Source: Gautieria morchelliformis
Lineage: Eukaryota > Basidiomycota > Agaricomycetes > Gomphales > Gomphaceae
Assembly (NCBI GenBank): GCA_015179125.1
Contig: WHVA01000260.1
Coordinates: 62,001-126,000, forward strand
DNA length: 64,000 nt
Reading direction: 5' to 3'
Shown: positions 35,196 through 44,528 of the stretch, piece by piece
Layout of the letters: every line of letters begins with the position of its first letter
Position numbering within the stretch: the first letter of the stretch is position 1
Position numbers and translations under genes: made by a program
The notes under the pieces: generated by a model
Database searches by the model: none
Seen by the model: only the letters and a program-made list of their open reading frames with translations
Told to the model about the DNA's origin: nothing

Positions 35196-35847
35196 GTGGT
35201 TGAAGGCCCTTGTGCCCCGGGTCAAAGGGGTCGCATCACCTCTCAGGGCGAGGCTACTCGACCTCTTCGGCTCAACAGACCAATGGTCGAGCCTTGTCGA
35301 CGCCAGGGAAGTGCTGACGCCTCAGAGCACCACCCTGCAGCTCTAAATCACGGGCCCATTCCCTGTGGAGGGCTGAGCCAGCCCCGACATCCCACTCGCG
35401 GAGATCGCGAGGTGGTTGGCCCGCTACGTGGGAGTCACTCGCGAGCGAGTGGCGCGCATTGAACATTATGTTCAACGCAGCATCACCGGCGCGGCATTCA
35501 GTGCCGCTGCCCGCGAGGGCCAACAAAAGGTCATCGAGACCAGCCACGTGAGGGCCACGGTGCCGCGACCCCTCACTCACGCCCAGCTCGACCGAGAGCT
35601 GGCGCGCTTCCGGCCCCCTCCTCAGACTGAGGACCCAGCCGTTGAGGCCATGCTCCGCGAGGACGTGGGCCCCAGCACCCAAGCGGATACCGCCGCTAGC
35701 GGTGAGGCCTACCAGCCTCACCCAATCACCACCGATGATGTGGAGGTGCCCCCGGAGGAGTCACGTGCTCCACCGGCCCCGTACGATGACGTCGTCATCG
35801 TATCGGCCACTCTAGAGGACACCCTCATGGATGACCTCTATGAGTAG
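35196..35847 (+). pseudogene. Element A ORF3, 3' part
   Basis: After removal of the hAT element and one TSD copy, ORF3 continues in frame (DMDVW to MWLKALVPRVKGV) to TAG 35845-35847, for about 660 codons in all. Two further in-frame stops occur, TAA 35344-35346 and TGA 35374-35376, each one C-to-T step from CAA or CGA. The segment ASPDIPLAEIARWLARYVGVTRERVARIEHYVQRSITGAAFS is clearly related to the C-terminal part of the protein at 47216-48103 (DEVTCWLARYGGV, RIELFVQHNLSGMTFS). The C-terminal domain is therefore conserved between at least two element families here. The tail is acidic and Pro-rich. Confidence 0.75.
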
Positions 35848-35883
35848 TAGTTAACCCCTATAGTTGTCTATAGAGGGGGAGGG

Positions 35884-36096
35884 TGTAAATAACCCATGTA
35901 TCTACATGTACATTAGTTATTACATAATCCCAGTGGGCCCCTTAGGGACCCACTGTATAGTTTATGCGTGGGAACCGGCTAGCGGTCCCCATCGCATCTT
36001 ACCCTTACACTGTCACTATGTAGCATCAGAATACCACACATTGGTCAAGTTCTGTCGTGCTCTTGTGACTTAAGGCTTAAGATAGACATCTTTACA
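35884..36096 (+). repeat. Element A 3' LTR
   Basis: 213 bp copy of 22682-22889, preceded by a polypurine tract (AGAGGGGGAGGG) and followed by the TSD AACAC. Compared with the 5' LTR there is GGGA/GCGG-type indel variation near 35968-35985 and a few substitutions, so the copy is not recent. Confidence 0.93.
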
Positions 36097-36479
36097 AACA
36101 CACCCACGTCATGGGCAGCAGCGGCAGCACTACCGACCATGGCGCAGGCGAAACTTGATGCTCTCAAGGTTGCATCCAGCCTAGGGTGACAACAGGTCTA
36201 GTGAAAGAGAGGTGGACAGAGACGAGAAAATGAATTGAGGCCATGGGTGAGACAAAGATGCCTGCCACTTGAGTCACCACCAGGGGAGCGGCGACAGACC
36301 CAGAGGCTCTCACCAGAGAGGAGACTAGGGACTTGCCAGGACAGGAGATAGGGGATGTGGAAGCAGATAAACTCCATCTCGAATGAATGTTACTGACTGT
36401 GCCTGGCGCGCCCTGGACAATCAGGGCATTGTCCACTGCCATACTTCAGGTGATGCAATACAAGGGGATATCGTGTCAG
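36097..36479 (+). mobile_element. Interval between elements A and B, probably LINE ORF1 debris
   Basis: 383 bp bounded by the element A TSD and the element B TSD (GTCAG, 36475-36479). The first bases read TPTSWAAAAALPTMAQAKL, like the start of ORF1 in basidiomycete Tad-type LINEs, and the last bases join without a gap to the LINE-like reading at 44529. No intact ORF is present. Confidence 0.4.
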
Positions 36480-37180
36480 TGTTACGACCGTTCATTTCCG
36501 ATTTCCGACCCTCAGTTTCCGCCACTCCTTCCGCCCCTCCAATAGTTCCGCACAACGTTCCGCCCCTCCGACATTTCCGACATTCCGCCCCTTGTACATT
36601 TCCCTTGTTCTTTCGACTCTATTACTCGGACCCACCGGACCCACCACGCCATCCATCAAAACCATATATCCGGTCACCCTTGTAGTTCGTTGTCAGATAT
36701 GTTTTCCCGACCCCTTGTTCTTTGTCATTGTTCTACCTTACCCTGAACCCCCCTTGTAGTCCCATTGTTCCCAATTAGTTAGTTCCCACACATTGTACTC
36801 GACTTCCGCTTCCTCCGGAATTTGCTTAGTACAACACCATTACTTGTTGCTCTGCGCTTTGTATAAAACCCCCCTCATGTATGTCTGTTATTCTGCAATC
36901 AGATAATCACCTTCGATACTTGATTTCCTTCGCTCCATCTCCTGTTCTTAGCACAGCGAGTCTAGCAAGATCTCAGTCTCTCTCTCAGCCTTCCGTCTTC
37001 CGCTTTCCGCCTTCCGCCTCTGTTCCGACTCAAGTTCCGACCAAACCTCTGGTCCAGTACCTTCCGGCTTCCGGCTCATTTCCGAAATACCTAGGACGAT
37101 AGTTCATTGGGGGCGCAACCTATAAGTTGAAGCCGCTGTCCTTTCCAGTTCCGACTTAGTGGAAATCTCGATACGTAACA
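36480..37180 (+). repeat. Element B 5' LTR
   Basis: 701 bp with TATAAAA at 36862-36868 followed by a C run, the likely Pol II promoter. I count 19 TTCCG pentamers on the plus strand, where about one would be expected by chance. The gag ATG lies 34 nt past its end. Confidence 0.95.
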
Positions 37181-37213
37181 GTATTATCTGATTCCCACCC
37201 GATAACTATCACT

Positions 37214-38653
37214 ATGCCTCCTCGTACCACAGCTACTTCAGCTCGAGCAGGAGCTGTCGAAGCTCTCTCTTATTTTGGCAATCTTAGATCCGCAGCACCA
37301 AGGCACGCGGAACCCTCCAGCAGCTCTCGTGCCGACGATGAGCTTCCCGATGCTTTTCCGCAACGTTTCGAAGAAGTTCCCGACGCTAATCCCGACGACA
37401 ATCCCGACTACGACGGGAATTCGACGAGTAGCAGCGGCGAACAAACAGCAGCGTCATTCCGACGCCCAGCTCCACCAGCACCACCTCCACCAGGACCACC
37501 TCCAGGCGGCCCACCAGGCGGCCCTCATGGCGGCCCACCCGGCGGTCCCCCAGGCGGTCCTCCCGGTGGTCCTCCACCTCCAATTCCACCTCAGATTCCC
37601 GCCAACCCAGTTCCGCCCGCGCCAGTTCCGGATCTTGCACAAGCCATCGCCATGCTAGCCGGACAACTCCAGCGCCCGGCCCAAGCACCACCACGCCCCA
37701 AGACAAAGGTCCGCGAACCAGATCAGTTCGACGGTTCCGACCCCAAGAAGCTCCAGCCATTTCTGGTTCAGCTTCAACTCAATTTCCGTGATCGACCCGA
37801 CGCCTTTCCCGACGACGAACGAAAGGTCAATTATGCCCTTTCCTATCTCCGAGGCACGGCGCTCGACTATTTCGAACCCGCCCTCATGGATCCGTTCGCT
37901 CTCGTCGACTGGGCCGACGATTACACCAATTTCATTTCCGAACTCCGCAGCAACTTCGGACCATTTGATATGGAAGCCGATGCGGAAAACGAACTCGATA
38001 AGCTTCGCATGAAAGACACTCATAAGATAGCTAAATATATCGTCACGTTTCAGCAGCTCGCTCCTCGAGTCCAATGGGGAGAAGCCGCACTCCGACGCCA
38101 GTTTTACATGGGCTTGCCACCCCGCATCAAGGATGAAATTGCCCGGGTCGGAAAACCCGCCACCCTTACCGACCTCCGCAACCTCGCCCAATCCATCGAT
38201 TCGCGCTACTGGGAAAGACACTCCGAGATTGCTCGTGAAACATCCACCCAGAGCAAGAATGACAAGTCTTCCGACAAGAAGTCTGATAAAGACAAGAAGA
38301 AGACCAATTCCGGAAACACCAACTCCGGAAACAACAACAACAACAGTTCCGGATCCAACTCCGGCAACCGGAACAACAACAACACCCCTCGGAACAACCA
38401 GGCCTCTGGTTCTAACACCAATGCCCGGAAGAGTACCCCGGATCTTTCCGACAAACTTGGGAAAGACGGGAAACTAACCCCTGTAGAACGCCAGCGTCGC
38501 ATGGACAACAACCTTTGCCTCTTCTGCGGCAAAGGAGGTCACGTCGCTCGCGACTGCACTCGCGCTTCCGCCTCCGCTGCTAAGGCCAAAGGCCGCGCAG
38601 CAAAGACGGAAGAGAAGTCCGAAGCGGTTCCCGCTGCGGATTCAAAAAAATAG
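37214..38653 (+). CDS. Element B Gag
   Basis: 479 residues, intact. The N-terminal third is disordered, with a Pro-Gly run (GGPPGGPHGGPPGGPPGG) around residues 96-122. The capsid-like gag domain spans about residues 165-340 (VREPDQFDGSDPKKLQPFLVQ, YALSYLRGTALDYFEPAL, RRQFYMGLPPRIKDEIARVG). Then follow a Lys/Asn/Ser-rich linker and a CCHC zinc knuckle CLFCGKGGHVARDC at 435-448. It assembles the cytoplasmic particle and binds the RNA genome. The stop TAG 38651-38653 directly follows seven A residues, a probable -1 frameshift site into pol. Confidence 0.95.
   Translation: MPPRTTATSARAGAVEALSYFGNLRSAAPRHAEPSSSSRADDELPDAFPQRFEEVPDANPDDNPDYDGNSTSSSGEQTAASFRRPAPPAPPPPGPPPGGPPGGPHGGPPGGPPGGPPGGPPPPIPPQIPANPVPPAPVPDLAQAIAMLAGQLQRPAQAPPRPKTKVREPDQFDGSDPKKLQPFLVQLQLNFRDRPDAFPDDERKVNYALSYLRGTALDYFEPALMDPFALVDWADDYTNFISELRSNFGPFDMEADAENELDKLRMKDTHKIAKYIVTFQQLAPRVQWGEAALRRQFYMGLPPRIKDEIARVGKPATLTDLRNLAQSIDSRYWERHSEIARETSTQSKNDKSSDKKSDKDKKKTNSGNTNSGNNNNNSSGSNSGNRNNNNTPRNNQASGSNTNARKSTPDLSDKLGKDGKLTPVERQRRMDNNLCLFCGKGGHVARDCTRASASAAKAKGRAAKTEEKSEAVPAADSKK
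38644..38650 (+). promoter_or_regulatory. Putative -1 ribosomal frameshift heptamer A AAA AAA
   Basis: The gag frame ends TCA AAA AAA TAG. The seven A residues fit the X XXY YYZ slippery pattern with tandem AAA codons in the P and A sites. A -1 slip continues at ATA GTC AGC and stays open through the protease to about 39310. No other overlap or start is needed to express pol. A stimulatory structure downstream was not demonstrated. Confidence 0.6.
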
Positions 38654-41600
38654 TCAGCAGTCCTCCAGCCTCCGCACGAGCTGAGGGCTGTGTTGACCCC
38701 ATTCGTGCGACAAACGAGGTTAAACTCAACGCATCCGCTCTTTCGTCCTCCGACTCTCTCTCTGTTCCGCTCACTTCCGACACCATTTCCGCACCCCCGT
38801 TCACAGCACTGGTCGACTCCGGTTCGACTCATTGTTTCCTCGATTCCGACTTTGTTTTGAAACATAAACTTCCGACCCGCAACATCCCGACTATTCCGCT
38901 CCGCCTTTTCGACGGGTCTTCCAACACGGGAATTTCCCAAGTTGTGGATCTGTCTATCCGTTTCGCTACTGGGGACAACCATGAAGTTACGTTTTACGTT
39001 ACTCCGCTAGATGCTAGCTGCTCCGTTGTACTAGGACACAATTGGCTCACCCGATATAATCCGTCGATTAACTGGGCATTGGGTCAAATACAGTTCCGTA
39101 CCCCGGATCAACTTCCGTCTATTCCGACGTCGTCCGCAAAGATGGCTCAGGCCTCTTCCGCAACTCCGCTCGTGGATTCAGTTCCGCACTCCGGTCCCGC
39201 TTTAGCACCTCCGCCCCTCGAAGCTCCTCGAATTGCGCTCGTTTCCGCCACCGCTTTCCGTGTATTGCAACGGCAAGATGATACGACCGCTTCCAGCTTC
39301 ACCTCTCCGATTCGGCTTCAGTCAAGGCTCGTTCCGCCTCGACTTCCGCTCCGGTCGACATGAGCTCAGTTCCGGAAGAATATCGTGACTTCCCGGACGT
39401 GTTCAATAAGGCCAAAGCCGACAAACCTGCTGAACATCGACCTTACGATCTGAAGATAGATTTGGAAGAAGGAGCATCTCCGCCCCTTGGCCCGATCTAC
39501 TCTCTTTCGCAAAGTGAACTCCTAACTCTCCGAGAGTTCGTCGATGAACATCTCAACATGGGCTTTATCCGCCCTTCGCTGTCTCCGCACGGCGCTCCGG
39601 TCCTCTTCGTCAAGAAGAAGGATGGATCTCTCCGCCTCTGCGTCGATTTCCGCGGACTCAATGCCCTCACTAAAAAGGACAAATATCCGCTTCCGCGCAT
39701 TTCCGATTTACTCGACACTCCCCGCAGAGCGAAGATCTACACCAAAATTGACCTACGGCACGCTTATCACCTTGTCCGCATCCGGGAAGGTGACGAGTGG
39801 AAAACCACCTTCCGCACCCGCTACGGCGCTTTGAGTGGGTTGTCATGCCTTTTGGTCTAACCAACGCTCCCGCCGCTTTTCAGCGATTCATGAACGACGT
39901 ATTTTCCGACCTCCTCGACGTATGCGTTCTAGTCTACATTGACGACATCCTCATCTATTCCGACACACCGGAAAAACATCGGGAACATGTCCGCGAAGTA
40001 CTCCGCCGCCTACGCAAACACCATCTCTACGCAAAAGCAGAGAAATGCGAATGGCATCGCGACACGGTCGAATACCTCGGCTACATCCTCTCTCCAACAG
40101 GTCTTACCATGGCAGAGGACAAGGTCAAGGCAATTCAAGAATGGCCGGAACCCCGACGTGTTAAGGATGTGCAGTCTTTCCTTGGCTTCGCCAACTTTTA
40201 CCGGCGTTTCATTTATAATTTTTCCGACATTACTGTTCCGCTCACGCGTCTCACCAGGAAGGGTGCCCCATGGAATTTCACACCGGAATGCCGTTCCGCA
40301 TTTGAAGCCCTCAAATCGGCCTTCACCACGGCTCCCATACTCGGTTTCTGGATTCCTGATGCCCAACTTGTACTCGAAACCGACGCTTCTGACTACGCGC
40401 TAGCCGCCATTCTTTCCATCATTTCACCCGACGACGGAGAAATTCATCCGATCGCCTTTCATTCCCGCACCTTTTCCGCCCCGGAACTCAACTACGACGT
40501 CCACGATAAGGAACTACTTGCGATTTTCGAAGCCTTCAAAATTGGAGACATTACCTCGAAGGTCCAACTTATCCATCGACGTTGTAACGGATCATAAGAA
40601 CCTTGAGTATTTTGCAACCACTAAGATTTTGACTCGCCGTCAAGTCCGCTGGTCTGAATACCTCTCACAGTTCAACATGGTGATCCGTTTCCGCCCCGGA
40701 AAGCTCGGAGCAAAACCCGACGCGCTCACTAGACGTTGGGACGTCTACCCAAAAGAGGGAAGTAGCGACTATGCCAGCGTTAATCCGCACAATTTCCGCC
40801 CAGTATTCTCCACTGAGCAACTGGCATCGTCCCTGCGTGCCACAGCATTGCAGTTTCCACTACTCCGCGCCTCAATGATTATGGACACCGAGTCTCTCCA
40901 TTCCGACATCCGTTCCGCACTCCGTTCCGACCCCACCTCCGCAGCCCACCTCGATAACCCCACCAGTCCTGGATGGTCCCTCGATTCCGACGGATTTCTC
41001 CGGTACAAGTCCCGGATTTACGTTCCGGACACCAACGATCTACGACTTCGCGTGCTCCAGCAAAGCCACGATCATCCGCTCTCAGGACACCAAGGCCAGA
41101 ACAAGACCCTCGACATAATCCGACGTACCTATACTTGGCCTCTCCTCCGCACGATGGTCCAAGACTACTGCAAGTCATGCACCACCTGTATGCGAGCCAA
41201 GCCTCAACGTCACAAACCCTACGGCCTCCTGAAGCAACTTCCGATCCCGGAACAACCGTGGAATTCAATATCCATGGATTTCATTGAGAAACTTCCTAAG
41301 TCATCCGGCTATGATACCATTCTAGTGATCGTTGACCGCCTCACAAAGCAGTCCATCTTTATTCCGACCTACGACACCATAACTTCCGCCCAGCTCGCAC
41401 AGCTCTTTGTGCTCCACGTCTTTTCCAAGCACGGAATACCTTCCCATGTCACTTCCGACCGTGGATCCGAATTTGTGTCCTCCTTTTTCCGCACACTCGG
41501 CAAGGCTCTCGACATGAAGCTCCACTTCACTTCCGGTTATCACCCCGAAGGAGACGGACAAACGGAACGTACTAATCAGACCCTTGAGCAGTATCTCCGC

Positions 41601-42352
41601 GTCTATTGCAACTACCAACATAGCAATTGGTCCGACCTTCTTCCGCTCGCGGAATTTGCCTACAACAACGCGCCTTCCGCTACCACCGGAATTTCACCCT
41701 TTTATGCCAACAAGGGCTACCACCCGAATCTCGCCATCCACCCTGAACGCGACCTCGCCTCTGCAAGAGCCCGAGATTTCGTTGTGGAACTTGACGACCT
41801 TCACCAGCACCTCCGAGAGAACATTACCGCTGCCCAGAAGAGATACCAAACTTCCGCCGATCGGAAACGCCTTCCGCAACCGGCATTCGAGATAGGCGAC
41901 AAAGCCTTTGTCAAAGCGGAAAACTTCCGCACCACTCGCCCCTCGAAGAAGCTCTCTGAGAAATACCTGGTCCTTACGAGATCATCGCTAAGGCCGGCAG
42001 TCGTTCTTTCACCCTCAGACTTCCTGACAATATGCGCGCAGTACATCCGGTATTCCATGTCTCCATGCTTGAACCCGCAGTTCCGAATACAATTCCGAAT
42101 CGAGAACAACCTCCGCCTCCGCCAGTCGTCATCGACGGAGAACCGGAATATGAGATTTCGGAAATTCTCAACTCCAAGCTCGACAGAAGATACCGCTGCC
42201 AACTCCAGTACCTAGTCAAGTGGGCAGGCTATGAAAACACTGACGAAGAGACTTCGTGGATTTCCGCCACGGAACTTGACCACGCCTCTGACCTCGTCTC
42301 TGATTTCCACAAGTCATATCCTGACAAGCCTGGCCCCATTCCCGCGCCCTAG
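38650..42352 (+). CDS. Element B Pol (five apparent one-base losses)
   Basis: Order: aspartic protease ([31 protein letters not shown]), RT ([66 protein letters not shown], catalytic YIDD at 39934), RNase H ([15 protein letters not shown]), integrase H2C2 ([25 protein letters not shown]), DDE core ([30 protein letters not shown]) and a chromodomain ([30 protein letters not shown]), with stop TAG 42350-42352. Frame breaks lie near 39311, 39831, 40540, 40574 and 41970; each fits the loss of one base (for example CTTTGAG where CTTTCGAG is expected, CTGGTCC where CTGGGTCC is expected). If these are base-call errors, the element is coding-competent. Confidence 0.88.
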
Positions 42353-42499
42353 TCATTTCCGACCTCATTTCCGACCTCATTTCCGACACCATTGCTTTCA
42401 CAGTTCTCAGGACATTTATCAAAAAAAAAAAAAAACGATTAATCTTCCGATATCCTATTTTCCGACACTTCAAGAAATTATCTACAGGTTTTTCGACAT
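42353..42499. other. Pol 3' spacer with A15 tract
   Basis: Lies between the pol stop and the stop of the antisense ORF. It contains CATTTCCGAC repeats and a run of 15 A residues near 42421-42435. On the minus strand this is a T run downstream of the antisense ORF stop. Confidence 0.5.
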
Positions 42500-43705
42500 C
42501 TACTCCTCCCTCATGGTCTCCGCCTCGACCTCCCTTTCCGCTTCCGGATCTTTCTCCGACCCTCCTACCTCGGCGATCACCAACTCCGTGTCTACCCGTT
42601 CCCTCGTTTCCGCCCCGTTCTCCTCCTGCACCCGCGGTTCCATCCTTTCCCGGACCATCTCGTTCCGCCACCGGTACTCGCGCTTGAACTGCTCCAAGAC
42701 CGCCGACATGACGGTCATCTGGTTCTGGAATGACAGCAGCTGCTGTTCCTGAACCGCCGCCATACCCGCAAGCAGGTTCCGGATCCCGCGTTGGTTTTTC
42801 CGGATCCCCCTCAGCGACTCAGCGATGTCAAGCAGCGGAGACGCCATGCTGAAGCGGTTAAGCACAGCTGTCTCCGATGTTCCGGTCACCGGAAACCCTT
42901 CCGCCTTCTTCCCGCTTGGTCCTGGTTTTGACTTGGGGGTTTCAGGCCCCTCGGTCTCAACCCTGCGCCGTTTCCGCTCCACCCTCGCGGCACACCCATC
43001 CACCACGCAACGGCACTTCTTGTCCCGGCACCGTTCGCAGGCCGTCTCCCGCGGATTTTCCGACCACACGCACTCCAGGCCCTTGACCTCACACGTATCG
43101 CAAGGAGCCTTCTCCTCCTCACCGTCCCTGGTCTTCCTTTTCCGGGTCGCAGGATTTTCCGGCCCCAGCTCTCGCAACTCCAGTATCCGAGCCAGTTTCT
43201 CTTTCCGAGCCTGCTGGAACTCGTCCGCCCTCCGTTTCCGCTCCTCAACTACGTTCGGCATGGGAGCACTTTCTTTTTGCTTCCCCTTGCCCTCTGGAGT
43301 CGGCGTACTTTCCACTTCCGACTCCCCCTCGGAATCGGCAACTCTCTGGCAGTTCTCTGTGAGCTCCGGAACCTCCCCACGACATTTCCGACTCACCCGG
43401 AACCTCCCTGCCTTTTCCGCCACGGCCTTTTCTTCCGCAGCCTTTTCGGCCGCATCCCGTTTCCGTTGTTCTTCACGGGCGCGCGACTCCTCCTCGCGAC
43501 GCTTACGGTCACGCTCCTCCTTCTCCTTCCGTTCCTGCTCCCGACGCTCCAGTTCCTTGCGCTCCTCCTCCAGCCGCTCCCTCTCTTTCCGCGCGGCTTC
43601 CTCGGCCTCGCGCTTCTCGGCCAGTTCCTTCTGCGCAAGAATATCAGCAAAGTGCTGCTTCATCTCGGCACTGGACATTTTAGAGAAATCGACTGAAGAG
43701 CTCAT
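42500..43705 (-). CDS. Antisense ORF in element B: coiled-coil, zinc-cluster-like protein
   Basis: Intact 401-residue ORF on the strand opposite gag-pol, between the pol stop and the 3' LTR. Residues 1-120 form a very charged, heptad-like helix (KELAEKREAEEAARKERERL). Residues about 210-245 hold a Cys-rich block, CDTCEVKGLEC ... CERCRDKKCRC, spaced C-x2-C-x6-C-x10-C-x2-C-x4-C, close to the fungal Zn(II)2Cys6 pattern with one extra Cys. It is flanked by basic runs (KRKTRDG, ERKRRRVE). A second helix follows (LLDIAESLRGIRKNQRGIRNLLAGM), then an acidic tail. The size, absence of stops and sensible layout argue that it is a real gene. Two ACGCGT boxes lie 18 and 53 bp upstream of its start. A DNA- or chromatin-binding role is inferred only. 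Confidence 0.75.
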   Translation of the reverse strand: MSSSVDFSKMSSAEMKQHFADILAQKELAEKREAEEAARKERERLEEERKELERREQERKEKEERDRKRREEESRAREEQRKRDAAEKAAEEKAVAEKAGRFRVSRKCRGEVPELTENCQRVADSEGESEVESTPTPEGKGKQKESAPMPNVVEERKRRADEFQQARKEKLARILELRELGPENPATRKRKTRDGEEEKAPCDTCEVKGLECVWSENPRETACERCRDKKCRCVVDGCAARVERKRRRVETEGPETPKSKPGPSGKKAEGFPVTGTSETAVLNRFSMASPLLDIAESLRGIRKNQRGIRNLLAGMAAVQEQQLLSFQNQMTVMSAVLEQFKREYRWRNEMVRERMEPRVQEENGAETRERVDTELVIAEVGGSEKDPEAEREVEAETMREE

Positions 43706-43827
43706 GATGGAGTAAACAGAAGACGCGTCTTGTTTCCCGCCTATATTTCAAACTCCGACGCGTTTGTTCACAGGTCACGTGATTCCGACTTGTGGTCTCG
43801 CGGGGCTCGACTTTAGAAGGGAGATAC
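43706..43827 (-). promoter_or_regulatory. Candidate promoter of the antisense ORF, two ACGCGT boxes
   Basis: 122 bp between the antisense start and the 3' LTR. It contains ACGCGT at 43723-43728 (within AAGACGCGTCTT, a perfect palindrome) and at 43758-43763, plus a minus-strand AAATATAG. ACGCGT is the MluI cell-cycle box bound by MBF-type factors in ascomycete yeasts; its role here is an inference. The polypurine tract overlaps the right end. Confidence 0.4.
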
Positions 43828-44528
43828 TGTTACGACCGTTCATTTCCGATTTCCGACCCTCAGTTTCCGCCACTCCTTCCGCCCCTCCAATAGTTCCGCA
43901 CAACGTTCCGCCCCTCCGACATTTCCGACATTCCGCCCCTTGTACATTTCCCTTGTTCTTTCGACTCTATTACTCGGACCCACCGGACCCACCACGCCAT
44001 CCATCAAAACCATATATCCGGTCACCCTTGTAGTTCGTTGTCAGATATGTTTTCCCGACCCCTTGTTCTTTGTCATTGTTCTACCTTACCCTGAACCCCC
44101 CTTGTAGTCCCATTGTTCCCAATTAGTTAGTTCCCACACATTGTACTCGACTTCCGCTTCCTCCGGAATTTGCTTAGTACAACACCATTACTTGTTGCTC
44201 TGCGCTTTGTATAAAACCCCCCTCATGTATGTCTGTTATTCTGCAATCAGATAATCACCTTCGATACTTGATTTCCTTCGCTCCATCTCCTGTTCTTAGC
44301 ACAGCGAGTCTAGCAAGATCTCAGTCTCTCTCTCAGCCTTCCGTCTTCCGCTTTCCGCCTTCCGCCTCTGTTCCGACTCAAGTTCCGACCAAACCTCTGG
44401 TCCAGTACCTTCCGGCTTCCGGCTCATTTCCGAAATACCTAGGACGATAGTTCATTGGGGGCGCAACCTATAAGTTGAAGCCGCTGTCCTTTCCAGTTCC
44501 GACTTAGTGGAAATCTCGATACGTAACA
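43828..44528 (+). repeat. Element B 3' LTR
   Basis: 701 bp, apparently identical to 36480-37180, including the TATAAAA box (44210-44216). It is followed by the TSD GTCAG. Confidence 0.95.

Larger units (their letters stand above)
22682..36096 (+). mobile_element. Element A: gypsy chromovirus with a third ORF, nested insertions
   Basis: Complete LTR retrotransposon bounded by direct LTRs and a perfect 5 bp TSD, AACAC (22677-22681 and 36097-36101). The plus-strand order is LTR, gag-protease, RT-RNase H-integrase-chromodomain, ORF3, polypurine tract (AGAGGGGGAGGG, just before 35884), LTR. Three later insertions split it: solo LTR E1 (27767-29245), solo LTR I (30459-31482) and a hAT element (33479-35187). 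Without them it is about 9.2 kb. Stops and frameshifts in gag, pol and ORF3 show that this copy cannot produce its proteins as sequenced. Its coding DNA is unusually rich in short perfect hairpins. The acidic flank before 22682 and the TPTSW-like reading after 36096 hint that it landed in LINE sequence. Confidence 0.93.
36480..44528 (+). mobile_element. Element B: young gypsy chromovirus, 8049 bp
   Basis: Full-length LTR element with two 701 bp LTRs that appear identical over their whole length (36480-37180 and 43828-44528), ends TGTTACG/CGTAACA and a perfect TSD GTCAG (36475-36479 and 44529-44533). Order: LTR, gag, pol (protease, RT, RNase H, integrase, chromodomain), a large minus-strand ORF, a polypurine tract (AGAAGGGAGA near 43814), LTR. 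Identical LTRs mean recent insertion. Pol nevertheless has five one-base frame breaks, all at or next to homopolymers, better explained by sequencing error than by decay. The pentamer TTCCG saturates the element. A degenerate relative of its LTR lies at 52093-55521. Confidence 0.95.

Noticed and set aside
37386..37760. Minus-strand ORF opposite the Gly/Pro run of element B gag
   Set aside because: It is the complement of the GGPPGG repeat and has no recognisable protein character.
42421..42435. A15 tract as the poly(A) tail of a retrogene
   Set aside because: It lies on the plus strand after pol, whereas the adjacent ORF is on the minus strand; no TSD or processed gene copy is seen.
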